Below are positions 28,135 through 36,446 of a stretch of DNA of 47,822 bases, piece after piece (the stretch's first letter is position 1; every line of letters starts with the position of its first letter). The stretch covers positions 1 through 47,822 of the forward strand of contig JAFLTV010000015.1 of the NCBI GenBank assembly GCA_022509105.1. The letters run 5' to 3'. A program made the translations under genes and the position numbers. The notes below the pieces were generated by a model that was given only the letters and a program-made list of their open reading frames with translations, was not told the DNA's origin and did not search any database. The DNA comes from Muribaculaceae bacterium (GTDB taxonomy: Bacteria > Bacteroidota > Bacteroidia > Bacteroidales > Muribaculaceae).

Positions 28135-29505
28135 GTGAGATTATTTACGCTGATATTGGGTATTTTAATTGTGCAAGTGACACTGGCACAAAGCATCTCC
28201 GTGGAAAATTTTCAGCATCATAAACATTATTTCTGGCAGATTAATTCTCAACTCCCGCTCGATAAAAATAATGCATCCGTTTTATTGAAGTCAAAAATCA
28301 AGGGCTTGAAATTCTCTACTTCTAAGGAAAGCCCCATTGAAGTTGAAGAGGATGAAGAAGGCTTTTTATTGAAAGTGCCTGACAAAACCAAATACATCAT
28401 AATAAGTCATCCCGAATTAGGCGTCTATACATGGAGAGTACCTGTTAAATTCCTCAAAAAACATAATTATTACTCTGTTGATTTATATGCCACTGATTTG
28501 ACAAAGGAATTTAAAAATCCAAACCAATGGGTGGTTTTCAACATCTCTCCTGAAAATGCTATCCTGACAATTGATTCCGTGGTAAACAGGATTAACGATG
28601 GGAATATATCCCTTTATTTGCCCGTGGGGAAACATTCTTTCACTATAGAATCTCCATTTTATGAGTCTATATCAGATTCTATTACCCTTATTGATTCAGA
28701 AAAAATAGAAAGAAATATATTTCTTCAACCGCTTTATTCTTACCTCACAGTGGCCGCTGAAGATGAGAGTGTGGAAATTTTTGTAGATGAAGAAAGGCGA
28801 GGAACAGGCAATATAACTATTGGAAGGATCACTGACGGTCATCATAGATTATCTTTATTAAAAAATAATAAATGGATAAATGATACTATAATATATGTAG
28901 GGAGGGCCGAGAAGAAAACCATAACTTTCAGGGATAACCATACAAATGGTAATTTTAAAATGTTAACAGAAAAATTTGAAAAAAATCCGAAGCCCAATAT
29001 TTATAGAGAATTGTCAATAGTAAAAAATAATCCTGAGAAGATGCTTTCAGAGTTAAGAAATCGAGGAGACAACACAATAATGGCTCTCGTAAAATTAACT
29101 GCGGAGGATACTTTATCGCTTATTCTTATTGACCGAGAACCGGTTGGATATGGAGAATGGTCTGGTTTGCTTTCAGAGGGATTTCATCTGATCACCACTG
29201 AAAAAGATGGCAAAGAGTCAGCAGTTAAACATTTAACAATCGTAGACAACCAACCTATAGAACTGCAGCTTAATGCTCCAACAAGCGGAGAAGGGCTTGT
29301 GAATTTACAAACGAATGTGACAGGCGCAGAGGTGCTAATTAAAGATAAGATAATAGATCAAACACCTTGTGTGATCACTGGTTTGAAACCCGGAGAAACC
29401 TATACTCTTACAATACGAAAGGATGGTTATCAAACGAAAAAAGTGGAAGTTCTGCCAAAGGGAAATCAAGTGATACAAGTGGATGTGACACTCAAAAAAG
29501 ATTGA
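28135..29505 (+). CDS. Exported PEGA-domain protein
   Basis: A 456-residue protein with a signal peptide (1 to about 19, ending VTLAQ) starting at GTG; an in-frame stop at 28111 and no ATG between make GTG the likely start. It contains PEGA-type beta-domains, most clearly at about 200-260 (EIFVDEERRGTGN) and 375-455 (GAEVLIKDKIIDQTP and a DGYQTKKVEV stretch). PEGA domains occur in envelope proteins and are thought to bind other surface proteins or peptidoglycan-linked structures. Its place between the spike and baseplate genes suggests a periplasmic role in docking the machine. Function unproven. Confidence 0.72.
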   Translation: MRLFTLILGILIVQVTLAQSISVENFQHHKHYFWQINSQLPLDKNNASVLLKSKIKGLKFSTSKESPIEVEEDEEGFLLKVPDKTKYIIISHPELGVYTWRVPVKFLKKHNYYSVDLYATDLTKEFKNPNQWVVFNISPENAILTIDSVVNRINDGNISLYLPVGKHSFTIESPFYESISDSITLIDSEKIERNIFLQPLYSYLTVAAEDESVEIFVDEERRGTGNITIGRITDGHHRLSLLKNNKWINDTIIYVGRAEKKTITFRDNHTNGNFKMLTEKFEKNPKPNIYRELSIVKNNPEKMLSELRNRGDNTIMALVKLTAEDTLSLILIDREPVGYGEWSGLLSEGFHLITTEKDGKESAVKHLTIVDNQPIELQLNAPTSGEGLVNLQTNVTGAEVLIKDKIIDQTPCVITGLKPGETYTLTIRKDGYQTKKVEVLPKGNQVIQVDVTLKKD

Positions 29506-29510
29506 CTGAC

Positions 29511-30212
29511 ATGAGAAAAAATATATCATTGCTTTTAGAGGAGGCTAAATCCCAATTCAGCGGATATACCGCGTTATATGCATATCGGCTAATGAATTTA
29601 TGTGTAAAGGCCGATCCTGTTTCATTATTAAGCATTGAGATAAATGAAAACGGCCGTATTATAAATATTGAGACAGTGGCCAATGTTAGTCGACCCGACG
29701 ATTATCATTTCGAAATATATCCTAAAACTGAGGGCGCGTTAAAAGAGATTTCCAAGGGAATAGTGGGAAGTCATCCCGAATTCAAGCAAGAAATTAAGAA
29801 CCAAAACGAGGAGGATGATGAAGAAAATCAATTTCTGTATATCACTATTCCAGACACCGACGATGACAGGTATAAAGCTTTGAAAGATGGTGTTGAAATT
29901 CTTTCTGATGAATGTAAGGCCAATCTGGATTTCACTTTTTCCAAATATTCAGCAAAAATCATTGAAAAGTTGGAGGGAGGGAAAAAAGAGGAAATTGATG
30001 AGGCAAATGAGCAGCTGAAAGAACTTAAAGAGCAGATAGAAAAGATTTCCAAAGACTATAAAGAGGCTAAGCTAAAGGAGATTGAAGAATCACATGATGC
30101 TTTTTTAGAAAAAAAGGAGGCGGAAAAAGACCGGGAAGAAAGAGAGGAAAAGGCACATAATAAGAATGCAGGGATGAGCATGAAACTTTTTGGAGAGGAT
30201 GATGACGAATAA
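29511..30212 (+). CDS. Ribosome-recycling-factor-like protein in the machine operon
   Basis: A 233-residue protein not assigned to a named T6SS family. The layout resembles ribosome recycling factor (about 186 residues): an N-terminal helix (1-33), a beta-rich insert (38-115) whose ETVANVSRPDDYHFEIYP segment parallels the RRF pattern VAxVSTPDxRxxxIxP, and IPDTDDDR (113-120) where RRF has IPPLTEERR, then long charged helices (116-210). The conserved basic RRF residues that touch rRNA are not evident. The acidic, Lys/Glu-rich C-terminus is extra. It overlaps the E1-like gene by 11 bp, implying coupled translation. Whether the fold is truly RRF-like needs a profile or structure comparison. Confidence 0.55.
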   Translation: MRKNISLLLEEAKSQFSGYTALYAYRLMNLCVKADPVSLLSIEINENGRIINIETVANVSRPDDYHFEIYPKTEGALKEISKGIVGSHPEFKQEIKNQNEEDDEENQFLYITIPDTDDDRYKALKDGVEILSDECKANLDFTFSKYSAKIIEKLEGGKKEEIDEANEQLKELKEQIEKISKDYKEAKLKEIEESHDAFLEKKEAEKDREEREEKAHNKNAGMSMKLFGEDDDE

Positions 30213-31332
30213 TTGCTTCAGACAAGAATTACTCGACACTGCAAAAATTATGGTGGTGGGTTGTGGCGCCTTGGGAAACGAGGTGTTGAAAAACCTTGCA
30301 CTCATGAAGGTGGGAAACATTGTGGTTGTTGACTTTGACAATGTGGAGGCAGAGAATCTTCAACGCTCTGTTCTCTTTTCCGAGATTGAAAATTCTGTTG
30401 GCAGGCCAAAAGTGGATGTTGCGGCTGAAGCTATAAAAAAAATAAATCCGGAAACGAACCTGAAGGTTATTAATGGCGATATATCCGCCGATGTCGGTTT
30501 GGGTTTGATCAGAGAAATTGATGTGGTGATTGGATGTGTTGACAATCGGTGGGCAAGATACTGCATCAACAGAGTTTGTATGCGTGCCGGCGTTCCTTGG
30601 ATCGACGGAGGCATATCGGAATTGGAAGGTTCTGTCAAGATTTTTGAGCCCGGTAAAAATTGTTATGCCTGTTCCCTTTCTAATGAAGATCTCAATGAAA
30701 TGAGAAAACGTTTCTCTTGTGTGGGAAACATTAGAAGGGCCCTTCAGACCGGAAGCGCGCCGACCACTCCTTTGATTGCATCTGTAATCGGCTCGGTTCA
30801 AGTGCAGGAAGCCTTGAAATTGATTCATAATAAATATGCACAGGATAATAAATTTGAGACGCTTTCCGGGAAAATGTTTTTTTATGACGGAAAACATCTC
30901 ACTTCGGCCACAGTCGATTTTCAAGCCTTTGACGATGATTGCCCACATCATGAAAAATGGGAGCCGATTAAAGAATTTTTATTTACAAATAATAATAAGG
31001 CTTCATTTATTTTGGAAATATTAAGGCAAAATTCAGGGTCAAATGTGGTCGTTTCATTAATCAATGATAAATTTGTTGAGTCGGTGATTGATAAGGAAAC
31101 AGATGAAGAATATCCTGTTAATCTTCCTGCAAGATTTATAGAGAGATTCATAACCAATGACCCCTCATTAAATAAAAAGCCTTTGAGCAGCTATTATCAA
31201 AAGGAAGTGGCAGAGATACATAGAGACAGCCCCCAATCCGAGTTAACATTAAAGCAACTTGGAATTCCGGAGCGCGAAGTCTTGAAAGTAAGGGATATGA
31301 GAGGAAAGGAATATTATATCGGAATAAGATGA
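30202..31332 (+). CDS. E1-like ubiquitin-activating enzyme (ThiF/UBA family)
   Basis: A 376-residue adenylation enzyme. The Rossmann ATP site GCGALG is at 20-25, the DxxxxENLxRS motif at 45-56, GRPK at 67-70, and the VDN(R) motif near 113-116. Zinc ligands are suggested by CYAC (154-157) and C247 with neighbouring histidines. C173, in RFSCVG before APTTPLIASVIG, is the best candidate catalytic cysteine, in a UBA5/UBA3-like context. The last 110 residues form a C-terminal domain that could bind E2. It should adenylate the C-terminal glycine of the ubiquitin-like protein at 35463. The start is ATG 30202 (or 30199), with GGAGAGG just upstream; the stop overlaps tssG by 4 bp. Confidence 0.85.
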   Translation: MTNNCFRQELLDTAKIMVVGCGALGNEVLKNLALMKVGNIVVVDFDNVEAENLQRSVLFSEIENSVGRPKVDVAAEAIKKINPETNLKVINGDISADVGLGLIREIDVVIGCVDNRWARYCINRVCMRAGVPWIDGGISELEGSVKIFEPGKNCYACSLSNEDLNEMRKRFSCVGNIRRALQTGSAPTTPLIASVIGSVQVQEALKLIHNKYAQDNKFETLSGKMFFYDGKHLTSATVDFQAFDDDCPHHEKWEPIKEFLFTNNNKASFILEILRQNSGSNVVVSLINDKFVESVIDKETDEEYPVNLPARFIERFITNDPSLNKKPLSSYYQKEVAEIHRDSPQSELTLKQLGIPEREVLKVRDMRGKEYYIGIR

Positions 31333-32114
31333 AATTTGATATTAAAATACCTGAAATAGGAGCTGAGATGATGCTCAACTATCTTTATCCGGAATTGGAA
31401 GAACTCTGGATAGTGCGTAATGAAGGTACTTTTTATCGAAACTACAATAATGATGCTCTATCAGTAAATCCTGACAGACAGGAGATTTCTCTTGCCCGCG
31501 ATGGGTTCTTAAAGCTTTTGCCTCAAGGTGTCATCTCTCCGGCCGATGAGTTGCAAAAAGGTGATAAAAAAGAGAAGATTAAAGAGATAGAAAGGAGAAA
31601 GAAAATATTAAAAGAAGCTTTTATCCCGATAGATACTTTTATTTTCAGAAGAAAGCTGAAGGCGGAAAGAGAAATTTCTGAACTCCTCAACGATAAGCTT
31701 GATTATATTTTACAAACTTATTTCGGAATAAAATACCGCGAAATTGAGAATCCCTATGTGAAAGAATGGGCCACACTCCTTCCTTATATTCGCAATAGAC
31801 GTGGAGACTACAACCTGATTAAAAATGTCTTGAAATCGCAATTTGAATGTAGGGTGGATGTATATGCCGGAAGATACAGCCGGTCTGATTCCACAAAAAA
31901 ATGGCTGCCTGTGATTCGTTATGATCTGATGATTGGTGGTCTTAAAAATGAAGAGTTTAATAAGCTTTCTGAAAATCTTCAACCCTTGAGGGATTTTATT
32001 TCAGAATGGTTTATACCGGCTGAGATGCGTTGTGAAATCTTGATTAAGGATCATAGGGGAACCCCGGTTTTAAACAACAATCTTACCCTTGACTATAACA
32101 CCCGGATCATATAA
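31329..32114 (+). CDS. tssG: TssG-like baseplate protein
   Basis: A 261-residue protein with the baseplate signature ARDGFLKLLPQGV (56-68), matching the LLPxGL pattern of TssG and phage gpI-type wedge proteins, and a typical LRDFISEWFIPA stretch near the C-terminus. TssG and TssF form the baseplate wedge on which the sheath nucleates. Its ATG overlaps the stop of the E1-like gene (ATGA), tying the E1-like gene to the machine at the level of translation. Shorter than proteobacterial TssG, as in Bacteroidetes. Confidence 0.75.
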   Translation: MKFDIKIPEIGAEMMLNYLYPELEELWIVRNEGTFYRNYNNDALSVNPDRQEISLARDGFLKLLPQGVISPADELQKGDKKEKIKEIERRKKILKEAFIPIDTFIFRRKLKAEREISELLNDKLDYILQTYFGIKYREIENPYVKEWATLLPYIRNRRGDYNLIKNVLKSQFECRVDVYAGRYSRSDSTKKWLPVIRYDLMIGGLKNEEFNKLSENLQPLRDFISEWFIPAEMRCEILIKDHRGTPVLNNNLTLDYNTRII

Positions 32115-32132
32115 AATTGAAACCTTTGGAAT

Positions 32133-33269
32133 ATGGATATAAACGATAAAATAAACTGGATGCCGGGAATGGAATTGACAGCAGAGACATTCCGACAATT
32201 TGAAGATTTCCTTGATTACCGTCAAAAGCTCGCTTTAAAAGCAGCATTGGGAAGAAATCAACTCGGCCTTCTCCCGGGAGCGGAATTTAAAAACAACGGT
32301 GTGTTCGTTAAAAATACATTTGAGATTCCCGACTTCAGATGTCTCGCAATTTTGCCTTCGGGCCAAATAATAAATGCCGACCGGGAGGTAGTGGTGAATA
32401 TCCCCATGCTTTATGGCGAGGAATATTATTTGGGTGTCAGCATATCGGGAGAAAGTCATGAGTTTGAACGGGAAGGTGTGCCATTCTTCTCTCCGGTTTA
32501 TAATTTTGCATTATATAGTTTGGATGATCTTAAAAAGAAAGATATTTTCCCTGTTGCAAAGTTCAGTGCTAAGGATGGCGTCTTAAGTTTATATCCTGAT
32601 TATATTGTGCCCTCTTTATTCATTTCAGAGAATAGAAGATTCTCTGAATTTAAAGAGAATTATATAAAAAAACTCGAAATAGTCGCGTCTCATACTAACC
32701 TGGAAGAGGGCGACGGAAAGAGAAGCTTGCTTCGATATCTTTTTATCTTAAGGAGCTTCAATGAAGATTCTAATGTTTCAGATTTCATTTCATTAATTCA
32801 GGAAATGGTACAGGCTATAGATTATTTTATAGTTTTGCCTAACACTGAAAATCATAAAGAGATTCCCTTTCCCGATTATTATGACATTGAAAAATGGCTC
32901 CTCTGGGTTGACTCTTTTCTTGAGGGTGCTGTAAGTGTGTTGGATAAAGTAGTTTTAGAAGACAAAACTATTGATTATAATGCTCTGCTTGAACAAGCAA
33001 AAAAAGAATTATATGATAAACTGCGTCCTGAATTATTGGAGAAACTTCCAAAAGAGATAAAAGAGGAAGTCTATGATGATATGACTTCCAGACTCAAGGA
33101 GTTCCTGCCTGATTATCTGAAGGAGAAACTTGATGAAATAAAGAGATTGATTGGAGATGATCTTGCTAAAATTTTAGAGCCGAAACTGTTTGATGATTTA
33201 TATCAAAAACTGTATGATGCGCTATATGTGGCTCCGGAAGAAGAAGATGAGTTCATGCCAATGATTTAA
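32133..33269 (+). CDS. tssK: TssK-like baseplate adaptor
   Basis: A 378-residue protein with the TssK N-terminal pattern INWMPGMELTAETFRQFE (7-24), which corresponds to the family's W-x2-G-x4-x2-HF motif. The first half is beta-rich like the phage receptor-binding shoulder domain; the C-terminal 80 residues are an acidic helical region. TssK links the baseplate to the membrane complex. Proteobacterial TssK is longer (about 440-450), so this looks like the Bacteroidetes form or one adapted to a different membrane anchor. Confidence 0.75.
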   Translation: MDINDKINWMPGMELTAETFRQFEDFLDYRQKLALKAALGRNQLGLLPGAEFKNNGVFVKNTFEIPDFRCLAILPSGQIINADREVVVNIPMLYGEEYYLGVSISGESHEFEREGVPFFSPVYNFALYSLDDLKKKDIFPVAKFSAKDGVLSLYPDYIVPSLFISENRRFSEFKENYIKKLEIVASHTNLEEGDGKRSLLRYLFILRSFNEDSNVSDFISLIQEMVQAIDYFIVLPNTENHKEIPFPDYYDIEKWLLWVDSFLEGAVSVLDKVVLEDKTIDYNALLEQAKKELYDKLRPELLEKLPKEIKEEVYDDMTSRLKEFLPDYLKEKLDEIKRLIGDDLAKILEPKLFDDLYQKLYDALYVAPEEEDEFMPMI

Positions 33270-33290
33270 TCCCCTTAAGGCTTTTAAAAG

Positions 33291-33749
33291 ATGAGGAATA
33301 TTTCTTTACCTTTCACAATAGAAAACGGACACCTTGCAGGAAATGAAAAGATTGGCAAGGCAATAAGCCAACACCTTGATTTATTATTGTCTACACCCTG
33401 CTATACGAGTCCCTCCGACCCGGAATATGGTTTCATTTTCAATAACCTTAAATTTGAAATATTCAACGAGAAGGAGGGAGTGGTTTACAATTCTTCGGAT
33501 ACTCCGGAAATTTTTGAGGGGAAAGAGGGCCTCTATGAAAAGAAAATTTCAGGCTCATCCAAAAACCTCAACACATTTGCATCAGAATTGAAAATCACAA
33601 TCAATCGATATGAAACCCGCCTTCAGGATATTTCCGTTTCTATGACCTATGTTAGAGAAGAAAGATTGATTTATATAAATATCAAGGGAACGATAAAGGC
33701 AACCGGAGAAGATTATAACTATACCACAACATTGAAAGTCTGGAAATGA
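33291..33749 (+). CDS. tssE: TssE (gp25-like) baseplate wedge protein
   Basis: A 152-residue gp25/lysozyme-like-fold wedge protein. The family EPR motif appears as ETRL at 108-111, followed by the amphipathic strands VSMTYVREERLIYINIKG, as usual for gp25. It connects the baseplate to the first sheath ring. The last 4 bp overlap tssF (ATGA), implying translational coupling. Confidence 0.82.
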   Translation: MRNISLPFTIENGHLAGNEKIGKAISQHLDLLLSTPCYTSPSDPEYGFIFNNLKFEIFNEKEGVVYNSSDTPEIFEGKEGLYEKKISGSSKNLNTFASELKITINRYETRLQDISVSMTYVREERLIYINIKGTIKATGEDYNYTTTLKVWK

Positions 33750-35446
33750 AGCAAACTATTTTCGAAACAAGAGAACGAGCCAATGAACTATTGAAGAACT
33801 CATTGGAAGTATGGAAACAGAGTGATTTTGCAGATGCTCTGGAGGGTATTGAGAATGATCCGGTTTTCTCTTTGTTGATTGGCGCGCTGGCATATCAGGA
33901 AAATGAGTTTGATAATGATATAGCCCGTCTTAAAGAAGAAATTACAGAAGATTTCGCCCGGTTAATGACTCCGTTTGAGGCCGGACATGCCCTGCCGGCT
34001 TCCTTGGTGGTGTCTTCCCAACCTTCATCTTCATTGGCTGAAACCCTAATCACCGGTGACTCGGAATTCAGAGTAGGGGAGTTTTCTTTTATTCCTTTAT
34101 TTGATTCTAAAGTTGTGAATGTGTCTTTAGGAGATATAGAGCGGTTAGACGGAAGGCGTTGGAAAGTGGAATTAAATTTCATATATCCGCTTTCAAGTTT
34201 AAATGGATTCTCTTTTGCCGTAAGAGATTTGGATTTCCGAACCTTGAATGTCAAAATAAAAGGTTGTCTTTGCCAAATCATTAAACCCTGGAATTCCTCG
34301 GAACTTCCATATTCAAAATACTTTAATCCGGATTCACTCATATACAATCATGGAGAATATTTCACAGGGTCAATGTTGCCATTTGATCTGTTTTCACAGC
34401 AAAATATCAGGATTTTCTGGATTGATAATTTTGAAATAAATTCCAATGAACAGGAATTTAATAAATTAGAACTCATATTTGAATTTACGGGAATAAAAGA
34501 AGATTTTTTATTCAATGTCAACAATATTGTGTTGAATCCGATATTCCTCGTAAATGCAAGTGTGAAAGAAGCAGTCTTGTCTGCGTCTCACCCGATTGTC
34601 AGAATCGCCGGCTATTCCGAGTCAAACAGAAACGAAGTTTCACAACAATTCCTTCAGCTTATAAGACCTAAAAACAATCAGTTGTATTCAAACACGGAAC
34701 TTGAAGTGAGACGTATCTCGGCCGACAGATTTAATCAGGGAAATCTTGTGAAACTTCTAAGCTCAATTGTAAATAAATATCACACTGATTTTTACGCATT
34801 CCAAAATCTTGAAGAAATGAAGTCAGACCGGCTTATATATAATCTTCAGGAATTAGTGGCAAAGATGATTAAGAAATCACAAAAAGACTACTTGAAAAAT
34901 ATAGCCGGCGTCTATTTGCTTCTGCATGAAAGAAGCAGATTGAAGGATCACTCATTCAGCCTGACAGTCAATTATCTTACAACGGCAGGTGAGGCTGTAA
35001 ATGAAACCCTGAACGGAGATTTCAATATTCAATCGCCGGGAAATCTGAACAGTAATGCCACCTTGCAAATTGCTTCTCCCTCCCGTGGCCTTAACGAAGT
35101 GAGCAGTGAATCTGTTTCTAAAACATTGTTAAGATACTACATGCTCACCAATGACAGAATAGTTACACCTTCCGACATCAAGCTATTCTGTTTCAAGGAA
35201 CTTCAACGCAGATATTCTTTCGGGGAGGAAACCATCAGAAATATAAAAGTGGCTCAACGACAAACCAAAGAAAATTATGGGCCCGGATATGAAATTTGCG
35301 TGGATATTTTCTTGACTGGCTCCTCTATGGTCAAGAAAATTCTGGGAAAGAAATTATCTCAGTTAGAGTTTGTGCTTCAAAAAATGATAGAGATCCGAAC
35401 CACCGGTATCTATCCGATAAGAGTCAATATAACAATAGAAGAATAA
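33746..35446 (+). CDS. tssF: TssF baseplate protein
   Basis: A 566-residue protein of the TssF/VasA type, with the family stretch RLMTPFEAGHALPAS near 72-86 and a C-terminal region containing FCFKELQRRYSFG and IYPIRVNITIEE. TssF forms the baseplate wedge with TssG. Its length is close to the family norm of about 590-620. The ubiquitin-like gene follows after 16 bp. Confidence 0.82.
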   Translation: MKQTIFETRERANELLKNSLEVWKQSDFADALEGIENDPVFSLLIGALAYQENEFDNDIARLKEEITEDFARLMTPFEAGHALPASLVVSSQPSSSLAETLITGDSEFRVGEFSFIPLFDSKVVNVSLGDIERLDGRRWKVELNFIYPLSSLNGFSFAVRDLDFRTLNVKIKGCLCQIIKPWNSSELPYSKYFNPDSLIYNHGEYFTGSMLPFDLFSQQNIRIFWIDNFEINSNEQEFNKLELIFEFTGIKEDFLFNVNNIVLNPIFLVNASVKEAVLSASHPIVRIAGYSESNRNEVSQQFLQLIRPKNNQLYSNTELEVRRISADRFNQGNLVKLLSSIVNKYHTDFYAFQNLEEMKSDRLIYNLQELVAKMIKKSQKDYLKNIAGVYLLLHERSRLKDHSFSLTVNYLTTAGEAVNETLNGDFNIQSPGNLNSNATLQIASPSRGLNEVSSESVSKTLLRYYMLTNDRIVTPSDIKLFCFKELQRRYSFGEETIRNIKVAQRQTKENYGPGYEICVDIFLTGSSMVKKILGKKLSQLEFVLQKMIEIRTTGIYPIRVNITIEE

Positions 35447-35462
35447 CAAAAAAATAATAAAA

Positions 35463-35780
35463 GTGGAAGATTTTTTTCTAAATATAATATATCATAACAA
35501 AAAAGTGAAATTCAGAGTCGCCAACCCTGAAGCTTCTTTGAGCACACTTGTTAATAATCTGCGTCATGCAATCGGAGCGGATGGAAAATTGATTTTTGAT
35601 TTCCCCTCCATTGATGAAACCGGCGCTCCAATCGACTATTTTTTTGGAGTGGAGGATCCGGAGGTGCATGAAATAAGGGTGTTACGTCCCCGGATAGGAA
35701 GAACGGATCAGACTCTTGAAGATTATAACATTCATAATGGTGACACTCTTTATCTGATTCCGGATCCCATTCCGGGATGA
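35463..35780 (+). CDS. Ubiquitin-like beta-grasp protein with a bare C-terminal glycine
   Basis: A 105-residue protein starting at GTG. It begins with a beta-hairpin (3-20) and helix (26-37), and its C-terminal third reads TLEDYNI (84-90), TLYL (95-98) and ends in PIPG. This lines up with the ubiquitin C-terminal part, which has TLSDYNI followed by TLHL and ends in Gly-Gly. The final residue G105 is at the stop codon, so the form needed by E1 is made directly, without a processing peptidase; no JAB or cysteine deubiquitinase gene is visible nearby. A YukD-like non-conjugated role is possible, but the E1-like and E2-like neighbours argue for activation. Confidence 0.82.
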   Translation: MEDFFLNIIYHNKKVKFRVANPEASLSTLVNNLRHAIGADGKLIFDFPSIDETGAPIDYFFGVEDPEVHEIRVLRPRIGRTDQTLEDYNIHNGDTLYLIPDPIPG

Positions 35781-35835
35781 ATCCGGTTTCATGATAATAA
35801 TCTCAATGAGTTAGAATCAAAAAAATTAAGATTTG

Positions 35836-36441
35836 ATGGAATTGCAAAGTTTCAAACATAACCTTAAAGATTTTAAAGGCAGAAACAGGCGTCTTTTGCA
35901 TGAATGGCAGAAGATAGAAGTTCGTTTTGCCAATGATGATGAGATTGAAGTGTGGGTAAACAAAGAAAATTCGGCGGGACTTCCCATTGCCTATTGGGTT
36001 AAATTTCATATCAATTGTATTTGTGGTGTTAGAAATATTGAGAAATTGGGGGAGAAGGGAATAGTTAATACTCCGATTTTTAATAATTATTACACGATGG
36101 AGATTACAATCCCCGAAAACTATCCCGATATAGATGGTCTCCCGATATTTAAATTTGACACACTTACTCCGGATGGCCTGGATAGAGACACGCCATGGCA
36201 TCCGAATATCCGATTCTTCGGCCCTATGAAAGGATTGGTTTGCTTAAATAGAACTGACACTTTTGGAGATATCGCCGATGGCATAACAAGGATAGCCGAT
36301 TATTTGAAATATAAACTTTATCATGCTGAGTTGACCCCGCCTTATCCCGAAGATTTGAAAGTGGCTCAATGGGTGAGAGAACAAGGCGAGCCGAATGATT
36401 GGTTAACAGAATGTCAACCTCCTAAAAGATATATGGATTGA
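35836..36441 (+). CDS. E2-like ubiquitin-conjugating enzyme
   Basis: A 201-residue UBC-fold protein with the E2 active-site signature: HPN (122-124), then a glycine-containing loop and C136 followed by Leu-Asn, the canonical HPN...G-x-(I/V)-C-L pattern. Before it come strands YYTMEITIPENYPD (85-98) and PIFKF, matching the E2 FxxxIxFPxxYPxxPPxxxF core. The E2 should carry the ubiquitin-like protein as a thioester on C136. A TTG immediately before the ATG at 35836 is less likely as start. The stop is 5 bp before the next start. Its location within baseplate/membrane genes suggests a target in the machine. Confidence 0.85.
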   Translation: MELQSFKHNLKDFKGRNRRLLHEWQKIEVRFANDDEIEVWVNKENSAGLPIAYWVKFHINCICGVRNIEKLGEKGIVNTPIFNNYYTMEITIPENYPDIDGLPIFKFDTLTPDGLDRDTPWHPNIRFFGPMKGLVCLNRTDTFGDIADGITRIADYLKYKLYHAELTPPYPEDLKVAQWVREQGEPNDWLTECQPPKRYMD

Positions 36442-36446
36442 GAAAA

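Noticed and set aside
28135..29505. PEGA-domain protein as an injected effector
   Set aside because: It has a signal peptide and repeated envelope-type beta domains, which suit a periplasmic structural role better than delivery through the tube.
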